From Paenibacillaceae bacterium (GTDB taxonomy: Bacteria; Bacillota; Clostridia; Lachnospirales; Lachnospiraceae), in NCBI GenBank assembly GCA_015057715.1, contig SVDS01000009.1, forward strand, positions 1-64,000: 64,000 nt of DNA, written 5' to 3'. This document shows positions 18,058 through 26,937 of the stretch, piece after piece. The notes under the pieces were generated by a model, which saw only the letters and a list, made by a program, of their open reading frames with translations, was not told the origin of the DNA and did no database searches. How positions within the stretch are numbered: the stretch's first letter is position 1; every line of letters begins with the position of its first letter. A program made the translations under genes and the position numbers.

Positions 18058-20865
18058 ATGGTTACAGAAAAAGAGGGTATGGAAGAGAACATTGCGAAGC
18101 TGCCTGCGGATCAGGTCTATGCTGCACTAGGAAGCAATGTCCGGGGTCTGAATCAGTCACAGGTGGCAGAACGGCAAAAAAAACTTGGCAAAAATCTAAT
18201 TGAAGAAAAAAAGAAAAAATCTGTAATACTTATCTTTCTGGGAAACTTTATCCATCTCATGGCGATTCTGCTCTGGATTGGCGGTGCTGTGGCATTTCTT
18301 GCGGGGATGCCCCAATTGGGAGTGGCTGTCTGGCTGGTTAACGTCATTAATGGTGTTTTCAGCTTCTGGCAGGAACATCGGGCCGGAAAAGCCACAGATG
18401 CATTAAGAAACATGCTGCCTTCCTATGCGCGCGTCATCCGTGACGGGGAAGAACAGAAAATACTGGCAGAAGATCTGATTATCGGCGATATCATACTGTT
18501 GGAGGAGGGGGACAAGATCTCCGCTGATGCCAGATTAATAGAAAGCAGTGATTTGCAGGTAGATCAGTCCACTTTAACCGGAGAATCCAACCCGGTGCGG
18601 AAAATCAAGGATGCAGTATTAAAAGATGACCTGACAAAAGCGGAAACTCCAAATCTGATATTTGCAGGTACCAATGTAGCCGAGGGCAACGGAAAAGCCG
18701 TTGTAATGGAGATTGGGATGCGTACGGAATTTGGTAAAATTGCAGGATTAACACAGAACATGAAAGAAGTCCAAAGTCCCCTGCAAAAGGAACTGAACCG
18801 TTTAACAAAACAAATTTCTGTTATTGCCATCTCATTTGGCGTATTTTTCTTTGTGGCAGCTTTGTTGCTGGTGAAGGAACCAATGGCCTCCTCCTTTATC
18901 TTTGCTCTTGGTATGATTGTGGCTTTTATTCCAGAAGGTCTTCTTCCAACAGTTACGTTATCGCTTGCCATGGCAGTCCAAAGAATGTCAAAGCGGAATG
19001 CTCTGGTGAAAAAGCTTTCTTCTGTAGAGGCACTTGGAAGCACTACCGTAATCTGTACGGATAAAACAGGAACCTTAACCCAGAATGAAATGACAGTAAA
19101 CCATTTATGGCTTGCAGAACGGGAATATGAAGTAACGGGTGTTGGTTACAGCCCCAAAGGCGAGATCATGACAGACGGAAAAACAGTAAAAGCCAGTGAG
19201 GATGAGGACATGAATCTTCTGCTGACTGGTGCTGCACTATGCAGCAATGCAAGATTACTTCCCCCAGGAGAAGAATCCGCCCGTTATACAGTGCTTGGAG
19301 ATCCTACAGAGGCATGTCTTGGCGTTGTTGCAGAAAAAGCTGGGATTAACGTGGCAAAACAGGCGGAACTGACCCCAAGATTAAGAGAACTGCCATTTGA
19401 ATCCCGCCGGAAACGAATGACAACCGTGCATCGGCTTCAAAGAACCATAGAAGGCACCAGACTGATTGCCTACGTAAAAGGTGCTCCAAAAGAAATTATG
19501 AAACTAAGTAATACCATTCGCAGAAACGGGACTGTCACTCCCATGAAAGAAGAGATGCGAAGGGAAATCATGGAGGCCAATGACAATTATGCCAGGCAGG
19601 GATTACGTGTTCTGGCTGTGGCATACCGTCTTCTGAAAAAAGAAGATAAAATTCCAACAGCCATGAGCGCCTATACACCCGATCTGATTGAACAGGATCT
19701 GACTTTTGTCGGGTTGGTAGTCATGGCAGATCCGCCCAGACCCGAAGTAGCTGCAGCCGTTGAAGAATGCCGCCACGCTGGTATCCGTATTATTATGATA
19801 ACGGGTGACTACGGATTAACGGCAGAAAGCATTGCAAAACGAATTGGTATTGTAAAAGGTACAAATCCAAGGGTTGTATCAGGGCTGGAACTGGAAGATA
19901 TGTCTGATGAGCAGTTAAAGGAATATTTAAAGGATGAAATAATCTTTGCCAGGGTGGCACCGGAGCAAAAGCTGAGAGTTGTAACGAATTTACAGGATCT
20001 GGGTGAGATTGTTGCAGTAACCGGAGATGGTGTAAATGATTCTCCTGCCCTGAAAAAAGCCGATATCGGAGTGGCTATGGGAATCGCCGGAACCGATGTG
20101 GCAAAAGAGGCAGCGGATATGATTTTAACGGATGATAACTTTGCTTCCATCGTCCATGCCATTGAAGAAGGCCGGGCTGTTTACAGTAATATCCGAAAGT
20201 TCTTACTGTATATTTTAAACTCCAATATGCCGGAGGCCGTACCCTCCGCATTATTCCTGTTTTCCAGAGGTGCAATTCCCCTTCCCCTGACTGTCATGCA
20301 AATTCTCACCATTGACTTGGGGACGGATATGATGCCTGCACTGGGATTAGGGACTGAGAAACCGGAAAAAGGAATTATGGATCAGCCACCCCGTAATCCA
20401 AAAGAGACTCTGTTAAACAGGCCGCTGATCATCAAAGCGTTCTTATGGTATGGAATGCTGGGTTCTCTTGCCTCTGCCTTTTCGTATTTCTTTGTCAATA
20501 TACAGAACGGCTGGCCGGAAATGCCGTTGGCCAGCGGAAATAATCCAGTTTATTTCAGGGCAACTACCATGGCACTGGCAGCCATTGTATTCAGCCAGAT
20601 TGGAGCTGTGTTTAACTGCCGTACGGAAAAACAGTCCGCGTTTCAAGTCGGATTGTTTAAAAATAAACAGGTTAACTTGGGAATCCTGATCGAGATTATA
20701 TTAATCTTTGCCTTAGTTTATCTGCCGCCATTGCAATCCGTATTCCATACGGCACCTCTCCTGCTTTCAGACTGGCTGCTGTTATGCATCTGGCCGCCAC
20801 TGGTATTGCTGCTTGAAGAGGTAAGGAAATTTTGGCTGCGTAATAAAGAACGGGCAGAAAATTAA
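18058..20865 (+). CDS. P-type cation ATPase, Na,K-ATPase-like (P2C-like)
   Basis: This is a 935-residue ion pump. It has the TGES actuator loop (near residue 180), the phosphorylated Asp335 in DKTGTLTQN, MITGD and TGDGVNDSPAL hinge motifs, and ten likely membrane helices. The ion-site helices match the animal Na,K-ATPase branch rather than SERCA: M4 PEGLLPTVT (292-300), M5 SNMPE (722-726) followed by IPLPL, and M6 IDLGTDM (752-758) with both aspartates. This points to transport of Na+ and/or K+. Two RCK genes follow in the same operon; no beta subunit is seen. Substrate assignment is inference. Confidence 0.9.
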   Translation: MVTEKEGMEENIAKLPADQVYAALGSNVRGLNQSQVAERQKKLGKNLIEEKKKKSVILIFLGNFIHLMAILLWIGGAVAFLAGMPQLGVAVWLVNVINGVFSFWQEHRAGKATDALRNMLPSYARVIRDGEEQKILAEDLIIGDIILLEEGDKISADARLIESSDLQVDQSTLTGESNPVRKIKDAVLKDDLTKAETPNLIFAGTNVAEGNGKAVVMEIGMRTEFGKIAGLTQNMKEVQSPLQKELNRLTKQISVIAISFGVFFFVAALLLVKEPMASSFIFALGMIVAFIPEGLLPTVTLSLAMAVQRMSKRNALVKKLSSVEALGSTTVICTDKTGTLTQNEMTVNHLWLAEREYEVTGVGYSPKGEIMTDGKTVKASEDEDMNLLLTGAALCSNARLLPPGEESARYTVLGDPTEACLGVVAEKAGINVAKQAELTPRLRELPFESRRKRMTTVHRLQRTIEGTRLIAYVKGAPKEIMKLSNTIRRNGTVTPMKEEMRREIMEANDNYARQGLRVLAVAYRLLKKEDKIPTAMSAYTPDLIEQDLTFVGLVVMADPPRPEVAAAVEECRHAGIRIIMITGDYGLTAESIAKRIGIVKGTNPRVVSGLELEDMSDEQLKEYLKDEIIFARVAPEQKLRVVTNLQDLGEIVAVTGDGVNDSPALKKADIGVAMGIAGTDVAKEAADMILTDDNFASIVHAIEEGRAVYSNIRKFLLYILNSNMPEAVPSALFLFSRGAIPLPLTVMQILTIDLGTDMMPALGLGTEKPEKGIMDQPPRNPKETLLNRPLIIKAFLWYGMLGSLASAFSYFFVNIQNGWPEMPLASGNNPVYFRATTMALAAIVFSQIGAVFNCRTEKQSAFQVGLFKNKQVNLGILIEIILIFALVYLPPLQSVFHTAPLLLSDWLLLCIWPPLVLLLEEVRKFWLRNKERAEN

Positions 20866-20886
20866 AATCATAGAGAGGTGATTGTA

Positions 20887-21537
20887 ATGAAAGTGATTGT
20901 AGTTGGCTTAGGAAAAATGGGAATCGGCTTATCCAATAATTTAATTAAAAAAGGACACCAGGTAACAGTCATTGATTCAAATCCGGAAGTTTTAGACAGC
21001 CTTGGAAGCGATTTTGCAGGAATTAAGGTTCTGGGATTTGGGTTTGACCGGGACGTTCTAAGCAAAGCCAGGATAGACAAAGTAGATGCTGTGGTATCCT
21101 GTACAGAAAGTGATGAGATTAATGCCGTAATCGCCAGGATTGCCCGAACGATTTACCGTGTCCCTCATGTGGTTGCCAGATTATATGATACGAAAAAGGC
21201 AGAAATCTATCACAGACTTGGCATTCAGACCATATCTACCACTTCCTGGGGCATTGAACGGGCAACCCAGTTTTTGACCTATCATCAGCTGGACAGTGTC
21301 TATGACATTGGAAATGGAACTGTGAATCTGGTCCGCATTGAAGTTCCCTCTCTCCTGGTGGGTCATCAGGTAAATGAAATCACAGTGCTGGGTGAAATAC
21401 AGGTTATTTCCATCAGCCGGAATAATAAAACTTTTTTACCGACTCTTGGTACAATTCTGGAGGCAGAGGATATCCTGTACATTTCAGTTATTATAGCTGC
21501 AACGGATAAGTTAAAATCCATGCTGGATCTGTTATAG
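20887..21537 (+). CDS. TrkA-like RCK protein (NAD-binding K+ transport regulator), copy 1
   Basis: This cytoplasmic protein of about 216 residues has an RCK_N Rossmann domain (MKVIVVGLGKMGIGLSNN, with VIDSNPE giving the acidic ribose-binding residue) and an RCK_C domain after residue 130. Such proteins bind NAD(H), ATP or c-di-AMP and gate Trk/Ktr channels. No TrkH or KtrB gene is in the window; the partner appears to be the P-type ATPase 20 bp upstream. The ATG at 20887 has AGAGGTGA upstream; the GTG at 20878 lies within that site. Confidence 0.9.
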   Translation: MKVIVVGLGKMGIGLSNNLIKKGHQVTVIDSNPEVLDSLGSDFAGIKVLGFGFDRDVLSKARIDKVDAVVSCTESDEINAVIARIARTIYRVPHVVARLYDTKKAEIYHRLGIQTISTTSWGIERATQFLTYHQLDSVYDIGNGTVNLVRIEVPSLLVGHQVNEITVLGEIQVISISRNNKTFLPTLGTILEAEDILYISVIIAATDKLKSMLDLL

Positions 21538-21560
21538 ATAACAAGTCGAACTGTGAGAAA

Positions 21561-22247
21561 ATGGAAAGAAAGGATGCCACGAAATCTATGAAAGTGATTA
21601 TTGTAGGAGGGGGCCAGGTCGGAACCTATCTTGCTTCCCTGTTATTATCCAACGGACATGAAATAAAAGTAATTGAACATCGGAATAAGAATTTTAACAA
21701 ACTATTAAAAGAACTGCCTTCGGAAGTATTAATTAACGGCTTCGGATCAGACCCTGCTGTACTGGAACAGGCAGGGATCGACTCTGCCGATGTTATCGCA
21801 GCAGTAACCGATGCTGATGAAATCAATCTGGTTGTATCCACTCTGGCTAAAATGGAATTTGGTGTTCCAAAAGTGGTTGCCAGGGTGAATAATCCCAAAA
21901 ATGCCTGGCTTTATAACAGCAGTATGGGCGTAGATGTTGGCGTCAATCAGGCCGATTTAATGGCTCACTTTGTAGTAGAAGAAATGGATTTAGAGGATAT
22001 GTTCACCATATTAAAATTAAAACGGGGTGATTATTCCATTATCCAGATGAAAGTCGCAGAGTCTGCCAGGGCGGCTAACCAGTTACTGAAAGACCTGTCC
22101 ATACCTAAAAAGACAGTACTGATCGCCATTACCAGAGATGATGCCTTAGTCATTCCAAAAGGGGATTCCCAAATCCTGGTGGGGGATGATATTCTGGCAT
22201 TAACTGATGAGGGAAGCCGGAAAGAATTGAAAGAAATATTTGGTTAA
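21561..22247 (+). CDS. TrkA-like RCK protein, copy 2
   Basis: This 228-residue protein has the same two-domain build as its neighbour: RCK_N with MKVIIVGGGQVGTYLASLL and VIEHRNKN, then RCK_C with IILVGDD-like ending ILVGDDILALTDEG. It is diverged from copy 1, so the two may form a heteromeric ring. The start is uncertain: ATG at 21561 or ATG at 21588, which begins directly at the Rossmann strand with AAGGA some 15 bases upstream. It is the last gene before a terminator. Confidence 0.88.
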   Translation: MERKDATKSMKVIIVGGGQVGTYLASLLLSNGHEIKVIEHRNKNFNKLLKELPSEVLINGFGSDPAVLEQAGIDSADVIAAVTDADEINLVVSTLAKMEFGVPKVVARVNNPKNAWLYNSSMGVDVGVNQADLMAHFVVEEMDLEDMFTILKLKRGDYSIIQMKVAESARAANQLLKDLSIPKKTVLIAITRDDALVIPKGDSQILVGDDILALTDEGSRKELKEIFG

Positions 22248-22258
22248 TTATTTTTTAT

Positions 22259-22303
22259 GGAACTGCTGTCACTGATAATTCTTCCGGGCTGCAGTTCCTT
22301 TTT
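22259..22303 (+). terminator. Intrinsic terminator of the ATPase/RCK operon
   Basis: GGAACTGC (22259-22266) pairs with GCAGTTCC (22291-22298), followed by TTTTTATT. It lies 12 bp past the second RCK gene. Confidence 0.8.
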
Positions 22304-22389
22304 ATTATTACTGATTGCAAAACACAAAATCCAGGCCTATACTGAAGAAAAGAAATCTCTTTAAAGACAGAGTACAAAGGAGTGTTAAT

Positions 22390-22770
22390 ATGAATCTGGA
22401 AATTTATGATACTGCAGACTCGATCTATGTAGAAAAAGAGAACCACACAAAGGTCAACTATTTTATTTTCGATGAATATGAAATTCATCTTAATTCCCTT
22501 CCCCCTCATTCCATTCAGGAATGGCACAAACACAATAGTATAGAAGAAGTTATATTTGTAATCTCCGGTAAATTAAAAATTTTGTGGAAAGAAGCGGAAC
22601 AGACAGAATGCCGGATTGTTTCAGAAAATTCAGTCGTCAGAGTAAAAAATTCCATTCATACACTGGAAAATGATTTTGATGAGGATGTGCGGTTCCTGGT
22701 CTACAGAATGGTGCCTGACGGTGTTGATAAACGTAACATCATAAAAAATGATAAGGAGCTCATCCGATAG
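22390..22770 (+). CDS. Small cupin-domain protein
   Basis: This 126-residue protein has a single cupin barrel. The metal-binding motif 1 is visible as HSIQEWHKHNSIEEVIFVISG (two to three His and one Glu in the usual positions) and motif 2 as SIHTLEND. Small cupins of this kind bind a metal or a small ligand and act as sensors, isomerases or dioxygenases; which applies here cannot be told. The ATG at 22390 has AAAGGAG seven bases upstream. It forms its own unit between two terminators. Confidence 0.75.
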   Translation: MNLEIYDTADSIYVEKENHTKVNYFIFDEYEIHLNSLPPHSIQEWHKHNSIEEVIFVISGKLKILWKEAEQTECRIVSENSVVRVKNSIHTLENDFDEDVRFLVYRMVPDGVDKRNIIKNDKELIR

Positions 22771-22774
22771 CAAT

Positions 22775-22837
22775 AAAATGAGTTTCTACCGCACAGAAAT
22801 CCATATTGGAGGTTTGTACGGAGGAAACTCATTTTTT
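22775..22837. terminator. Bidirectional terminator between cupin and flavin oxidoreductase genes
   Basis: A 12-bp stem AAAATGAGTTTC (22775-22786) with GAAACTCATTTT (22824-22835), flanked by A and T runs, between convergent genes. The loop is long (37 nt) and can fold further through ACCG/CGG. Confidence 0.75.
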
Positions 22838-22843
22838 ACCCTT

Positions 22844-24838
22844 TTAAATATTTGATGCCACCTCAAATGCATCCCAGATCGCGTACATAATATTGGAAAC
22901 CTTTCTTGCATCTCCTAATATGTAAAGATCCCTGACTTCATATTTTAGTTCATCATAAAGTCTGCTTTCGGAATCATAACCAACTGCAAGCACTACAGAA
23001 TGCGCGTTTAATTCCTCTTCTCCTGCGCCAGTCTCAATCAGAACTCCCTGCTCAGTGGTACGAATTGCTTTGGAACCTGTATAAACAGATACTCCTTTGC
23101 TTTCAATCAAGGATAAAAGCATACTGATATTAGCAAAACACAGCGGACCATTTAGTTTTAATAAACCGTCCTGTGCTTCCACAATGGAAACTTCTTTTCC
23201 GTTATTCCTAAGCCACAAAGCCAGTTCACAACCAACCAGACCTCCCCCTAAAACCACTACACGGCTGCCCGGATCTCTGGTTCCAAGAAGAACTTCTTCG
23301 GCTGTAAATACCTTACTGTCATCTCCAAGACCGAATACCTTAGGTCTTGAACCGGTTGCAACAATAACCGTATCGGGATTGGCTTTTCCAACCAACTCAG
23401 GAGTTACCTCCGTATTATAATAAACAGGTACTGACAGATCTTTTAATGTGTTCTCATACCACTTTGCCAGTGCATGATCATCTTCTTTAAAATCCGGTGT
23501 TCCTCCTGGAATTAAATTTCCTCCCAGGCGGTCTGTTTTTTCATAGATCACTGGCTGATGACCTCTCAGACTTAACACTCTGGCAGCTTCGCATCCAGCC
23601 ACTCCTCCGCCAATAATCATTACCTTTTTCTTTTTCAAAGCTGGCTTTAATTCTGTAATCCTTTCTCTTGCGCAGGCAGGGTTGACAGCGCAGTTCAGCC
23701 AGCCATAATGAACCATACGGCCAAGGCATCCCTCATGACAGGAAAGGCACGGACGAATCAGTTCCGTCTGACCGAAACGCAGTTTATTTACATAATCCGG
23801 ATCTGCAAGAAGGGGGCGTCCAAGTCCGATTAAATCGCAGCTTCCGTCTTCAATGGCAGAAAGAGCCAGATCCGGGTTATCCATACGGCCGGCACAGATA
23901 ACGGGACCATTTACTGCCTCTTTTATTGCTTTTGCATAAGGTATGTAAAGTCCCTTCTTCTGATACATTGGCGGATGATTCCAGAACCACGCATCATAAC
24001 AGCCCACATCCACGTCAAGGGAATCATAACCGTACTGCTCCAACAGCTGCGCTGCTTCAATCCCCTCCGGCAGGTCACGGCCCTTTTCATCAAATACCTC
24101 ACCAGGAAGAGCACCCACACGCCAGTCTTTTATAAATGATTTAGGACTGTAACGAAGCGTAACTGTGAAATCATCCCCGCAGGTCTTCTTTATTTCTTCC
24201 ACGATTTCTCTTGCAAAGCGAAGGCGGTTTTCCAGGCTCCCTCCGTATTCATCCGTTCTGTTATTAAAAAATGAGATCGCAAACTGATCAAGCAGGTATC
24301 CCTCATGAACCGCATGAATCTGAATTCCGTCAAATCCCGCATTTTTAGCAATTGCTGCCCCTTCCCCAAACCGTTTCACAATCCGATGGATTTCCTCTTT
24401 TGTCAAAGCTCTGCAAGGGATATCTACCCAGCGGTTCATAATCTCTGACGCAGATACTGGCTTTAAATCTGGATCAACAGGAGGTGCAACCCGGCCAAAA
24501 CCAGCACTTAACTGGAGAAATACTTTGGCATCATAAGCATGAATCCGTTCTGTCATTTCTCTTGCAGTCCGGGTAAAATGTACGGGATTAATGGTGGGAC
24601 AGGGAGTACTTGGCATGGAGTGATGCTCTGCTTCATTATCAACGAAACATACTCCTGTGATAATAAGCCCTGTTCCGCCCTTGGCCCGCTCCACATAATA
24701 ATCAATCCCTCTCTGATTAAAGCCTCCCACGGAGTCTCCCAGACCCTGAGGGCCCATGGGTGCCATAACAAAGCGGTTTTTCAATGTTACATTGCCGATT
24801 TTAACCGGTTCAAAAAGCTTTTCGTATTTGTTCTGCAT
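22844..24838 (-). CDS. NADH:flavin oxidoreductase with Fe-S cluster (old yellow enzyme/2,4-dienoyl-CoA reductase type)
   Basis: This 664-residue enzyme has three parts. Residues 1-340 form the FMN-binding TIM barrel (FEPVKIGNVTLKNRFVMAPM; catalytic region IHAVHEGYLLDQF; DEYGGSLENR). Residues about 345-375 give the [4Fe-4S] ligands CLSCHEGC and a fourth Cys in NCAVNPAC. The rest is a FAD/NAD(P)H Rossmann pair (VMIIGGGVAGCEAARVL and VVVLGGGLVGCELAL). The architecture is that of 2,4-dienoyl-CoA reductase, enoate reductase and BaiCD/BaiH. The substrate is an activated alkene or enone, not known. A PucR regulator is divergent. Confidence 0.92.
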   Translation of the reverse strand: MQNKYEKLFEPVKIGNVTLKNRFVMAPMGPQGLGDSVGGFNQRGIDYYVERAKGGTGLIITGVCFVDNEAEHHSMPSTPCPTINPVHFTRTAREMTERIHAYDAKVFLQLSAGFGRVAPPVDPDLKPVSASEIMNRWVDIPCRALTKEEIHRIVKRFGEGAAIAKNAGFDGIQIHAVHEGYLLDQFAISFFNNRTDEYGGSLENRLRFAREIVEEIKKTCGDDFTVTLRYSPKSFIKDWRVGALPGEVFDEKGRDLPEGIEAAQLLEQYGYDSLDVDVGCYDAWFWNHPPMYQKKGLYIPYAKAIKEAVNGPVICAGRMDNPDLALSAIEDGSCDLIGLGRPLLADPDYVNKLRFGQTELIRPCLSCHEGCLGRMVHYGWLNCAVNPACARERITELKPALKKKKVMIIGGGVAGCEAARVLSLRGHQPVIYEKTDRLGGNLIPGGTPDFKEDDHALAKWYENTLKDLSVPVYYNTEVTPELVGKANPDTVIVATGSRPKVFGLGDDSKVFTAEEVLLGTRDPGSRVVVLGGGLVGCELALWLRNNGKEVSIVEAQDGLLKLNGPLCFANISMLLSLIESKGVSVYTGSKAIRTTEQGVLIETGAGEEELNAHSVVLAVGYDSESRLYDELKYEVRDLYILGDARKVSNIMYAIWDAFEVASNI

Positions 24839-25033
24839 ATTTGTCCTCTCCTTTTATTGTTGCTATGAAAAAATAGTATCAAATACAAAAGGAAAAGGGT
24901 ATGTCTGAATCTATAAACTTTTACCAGTTTCTTATTGGTTTTACTAAGATATCTTTTGTTAAATAAAACAATTATATCTTTATATTTTAATAGTTTTTAA
25001 CAATCCATTCTGGAAGCCACATAAAAACAGTGA

Positions 25034-25039
25034 TATAAT
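25034..25039 (+). promoter_or_regulatory. Extended -10 of the PucR-type gene
   Basis: TGATATAAT, with hexamer at 25034-25039, 45 bp before the ATG. The -35 (TGGAAG, 17 bases upstream) is weak. The rest of the 245-bp divergent gap is AT-rich with no clear further element. Confidence 0.45.
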
Positions 25040-25083
25040 ATTTTCCATAATGATTCATAAATTCATATGAAAAGAGGACGCGT

Positions 25084-26640
25084 ATGGCAAAGCACATGAA
25101 AAATCTGGCGGAGTTTTTAAAGAATTACAGCTGTCACTGTCATATCAGTAATGATTTGGCCATCAGATCATGCCGTTGTCTGGATGGCTTACCTGAGACA
25201 TTCTGTTCCGATATTGTTTACATCGCACACGTCTGTGACCTGCCTGACTCTATCCCGCTTTCAGAAGCTGTCAATCTTTTACTTATTGGGGATAAGGAAT
25301 TCCCCCGCTCCTATGGCATGGAAAATAAAATCAACTGGATTGTCTGTGATCCCAAGCTGATGACAATGCCAAAACTAATTAACCTGACGGAGGAATTCTT
25401 TTTCGAGGAACTGAGCCTGTACCAGTACAGGGAAGAGATGATCCGGGCATTAGACGATCCGGATGCCATGAAAAAAATGCTGGAAGTGACCTTTAAATAT
25501 GTTGGAAATCCGTTGAGAGTGATCGATTCCGCCCACAATCCGGTGGTCTCCTGCTGGGGCGAGGAACAGTTGGATGAGCCTCAGTGGATGGAATATAAGG
25601 AGAATCAGACCTTCTCCCAAAAATACAACGATATCTGCAACGCTGATTACGCTTTTCAACGTCATATGATCAATTCCTCAACGCCATATATTATGAATTA
25701 CCCGGATATTTATAAACACCGCCAGCGTATCCTTCGCATCAGACAGAGTCATATGAATATTGCTTTTGTCAGCGAACTGGAATACAACCGCCCCTTTACG
25801 GAATTTTCCAGTGAAATATTACAGATCTTCGCCCATTTTGCAGGAATCCAGCTATGTAATGATGCGCATTTTTACTGCTCCTACGATTCCCCGTTATCAG
25901 AGATATTTCTTTATGTTTTAAAAACCCAGCAACCCAATCCGGAAAAGATCAGGCAGCTGATGAAGAAATCCGGACTCCATTTTAAAAAATACATATACTT
26001 AATTTATATTACAGACAATGACCTTTTTGACTCCAGGGAGAAAATGGTTTATATTTGTACTCTGCTGAATAAATTTTTTATCGGGGGTCTGACTCAGATG
26101 TTCGAAGGTAAGATAGTGATCCTTTTGGATTCTGATCAATGTACGAAATCTCCACTTGATGATGACCGGCTGCAGAATTTTCTGCAGATATTAAGTGCAA
26201 ATCATTTGTTTGCAGGAATAAGCCGCGGCTTTTTGAATCTTTCACAGGCAGACCATGCTTTAGAGCAGGCAAAAAAAGCCTTTGATTTTTCAAGACAAAA
26301 GAAAGGCCCGGGACAATTGTTTTATTATGAAGATTATATTTTAGAAGATCTGGCAGAAACCTATCTGCTTCAAAACCCGCCTGTTCACATAGTTGAGCCC
26401 GGTATTCATGATCTGATTGAATATGACAGGCTTCATAGTACATCCTTAATGGAATCACTGACCTGCTACCTGGAGCATCAGCTGGATCTGCACTCTGCTT
26501 CGGATTGTCTGCATATTCATTTAAATACATTAAAATACCGCATTCAAAAGATTAAAGATATTACCGGCCTTGATTTAAACAAGATTGATATTATTATAAG
26601 AGTCAGGCTCTCCCTGATTATACTCAAAGCCATAGAATAA
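25084..26640 (+). CDS. PucR family transcriptional regulator
   Basis: This is a 518-residue regulator. An N-terminal PucR-type ligand domain (about residues 1-125) is followed by a GAF-like/CdaR-GGDEF-like central part (NHLFAGISRGFLNLSQADHALEQA near residue 390) and a C-terminal PucR HTH (LEHQLDLHSASDCLHIHLNTLKYRIQKIKDITGLDL, described here in pieces: LHIHLNTLKYRIQKIK is the recognition part). Members control purine, amino acid or carboxylate catabolism. Divergent placement suggests control of the flavin oxidoreductase. AAGAGGA precedes the ATG. Confidence 0.87.
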   Translation: MAKHMKNLAEFLKNYSCHCHISNDLAIRSCRCLDGLPETFCSDIVYIAHVCDLPDSIPLSEAVNLLLIGDKEFPRSYGMENKINWIVCDPKLMTMPKLINLTEEFFFEELSLYQYREEMIRALDDPDAMKKMLEVTFKYVGNPLRVIDSAHNPVVSCWGEEQLDEPQWMEYKENQTFSQKYNDICNADYAFQRHMINSSTPYIMNYPDIYKHRQRILRIRQSHMNIAFVSELEYNRPFTEFSSEILQIFAHFAGIQLCNDAHFYCSYDSPLSEIFLYVLKTQQPNPEKIRQLMKKSGLHFKKYIYLIYITDNDLFDSREKMVYICTLLNKFFIGGLTQMFEGKIVILLDSDQCTKSPLDDDRLQNFLQILSANHLFAGISRGFLNLSQADHALEQAKKAFDFSRQKKGPGQLFYYEDYILEDLAETYLLQNPPVHIVEPGIHDLIEYDRLHSTSLMESLTCYLEHQLDLHSASDCLHIHLNTLKYRIQKIKDITGLDLNKIDIIIRVRLSLIILKAIE

Positions 26641-26651
26641 CCTGTCAGGTT
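26639..26651. other. Short palindrome at convergent stops
   Basis: AACCTG-T-CAGGTT covers the 4-bp gap between the PucR stop and the stop of the DUF3343 gene. It is too short to be called a terminator with confidence. Confidence 0.3.
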
Positions 26652-26920
26652 GATGGGGAAGTATAAAAACGGTCTATGGGCAGATTACTATATGTTCCTG
26701 CTGTTTTTTTAAAAATTCCCCTTGGTATAATACTGCCTTGTTTCAGTATTTCAAGAGCTTTCGGGCAGTCTCCCTCCGGCAGACGTAGGCATAGCCCACA
26801 GCCGGCAGTAATAGCCTCCGGCATGGGCATAACCTTTACCGATATCTTTTCACCCAGCAATAATGACTCAGCCATAATTGAATGATGTGTGTTGTGAAAT
26901 GTGAACAAAATATCTTCCAT
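26645..26920 (-). CDS. DUF3343 protein (putative Se/S carrier-like)
   Basis: This 91-residue protein contains the DUF3343 pattern: LFTFHNTHHSIMAESLL at the N-terminus and the central PMPEAITAGCGLCLRLPEGD with a CGLC pair of cysteines. From memory, the family is found beside selD and yedF and is described as a putative Se/S carrier. It is the last gene of the selenium operon, 17 bp after yedF. Confidence 0.8.
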   Translation of the reverse strand: MEDILFTFHNTHHSIMAESLLLGEKISVKVMPMPEAITAGCGLCLRLPEGDCPKALEILKQGSIIPRGIFKKTAGTYSNLPIDRFYTSPST

Positions 26921-26937
26921 GAGGCATTCCTTCCAGC

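Noticed and set aside
18564-19043. 159-codon minus-strand ORF
   Set aside because: It lies fully inside the P-type ATPase gene and has no family features or ribosome binding site.
26078-26530. 150-codon minus-strand ORF
   Set aside because: It is antisense to the PucR gene in its well-conserved C-terminal region.
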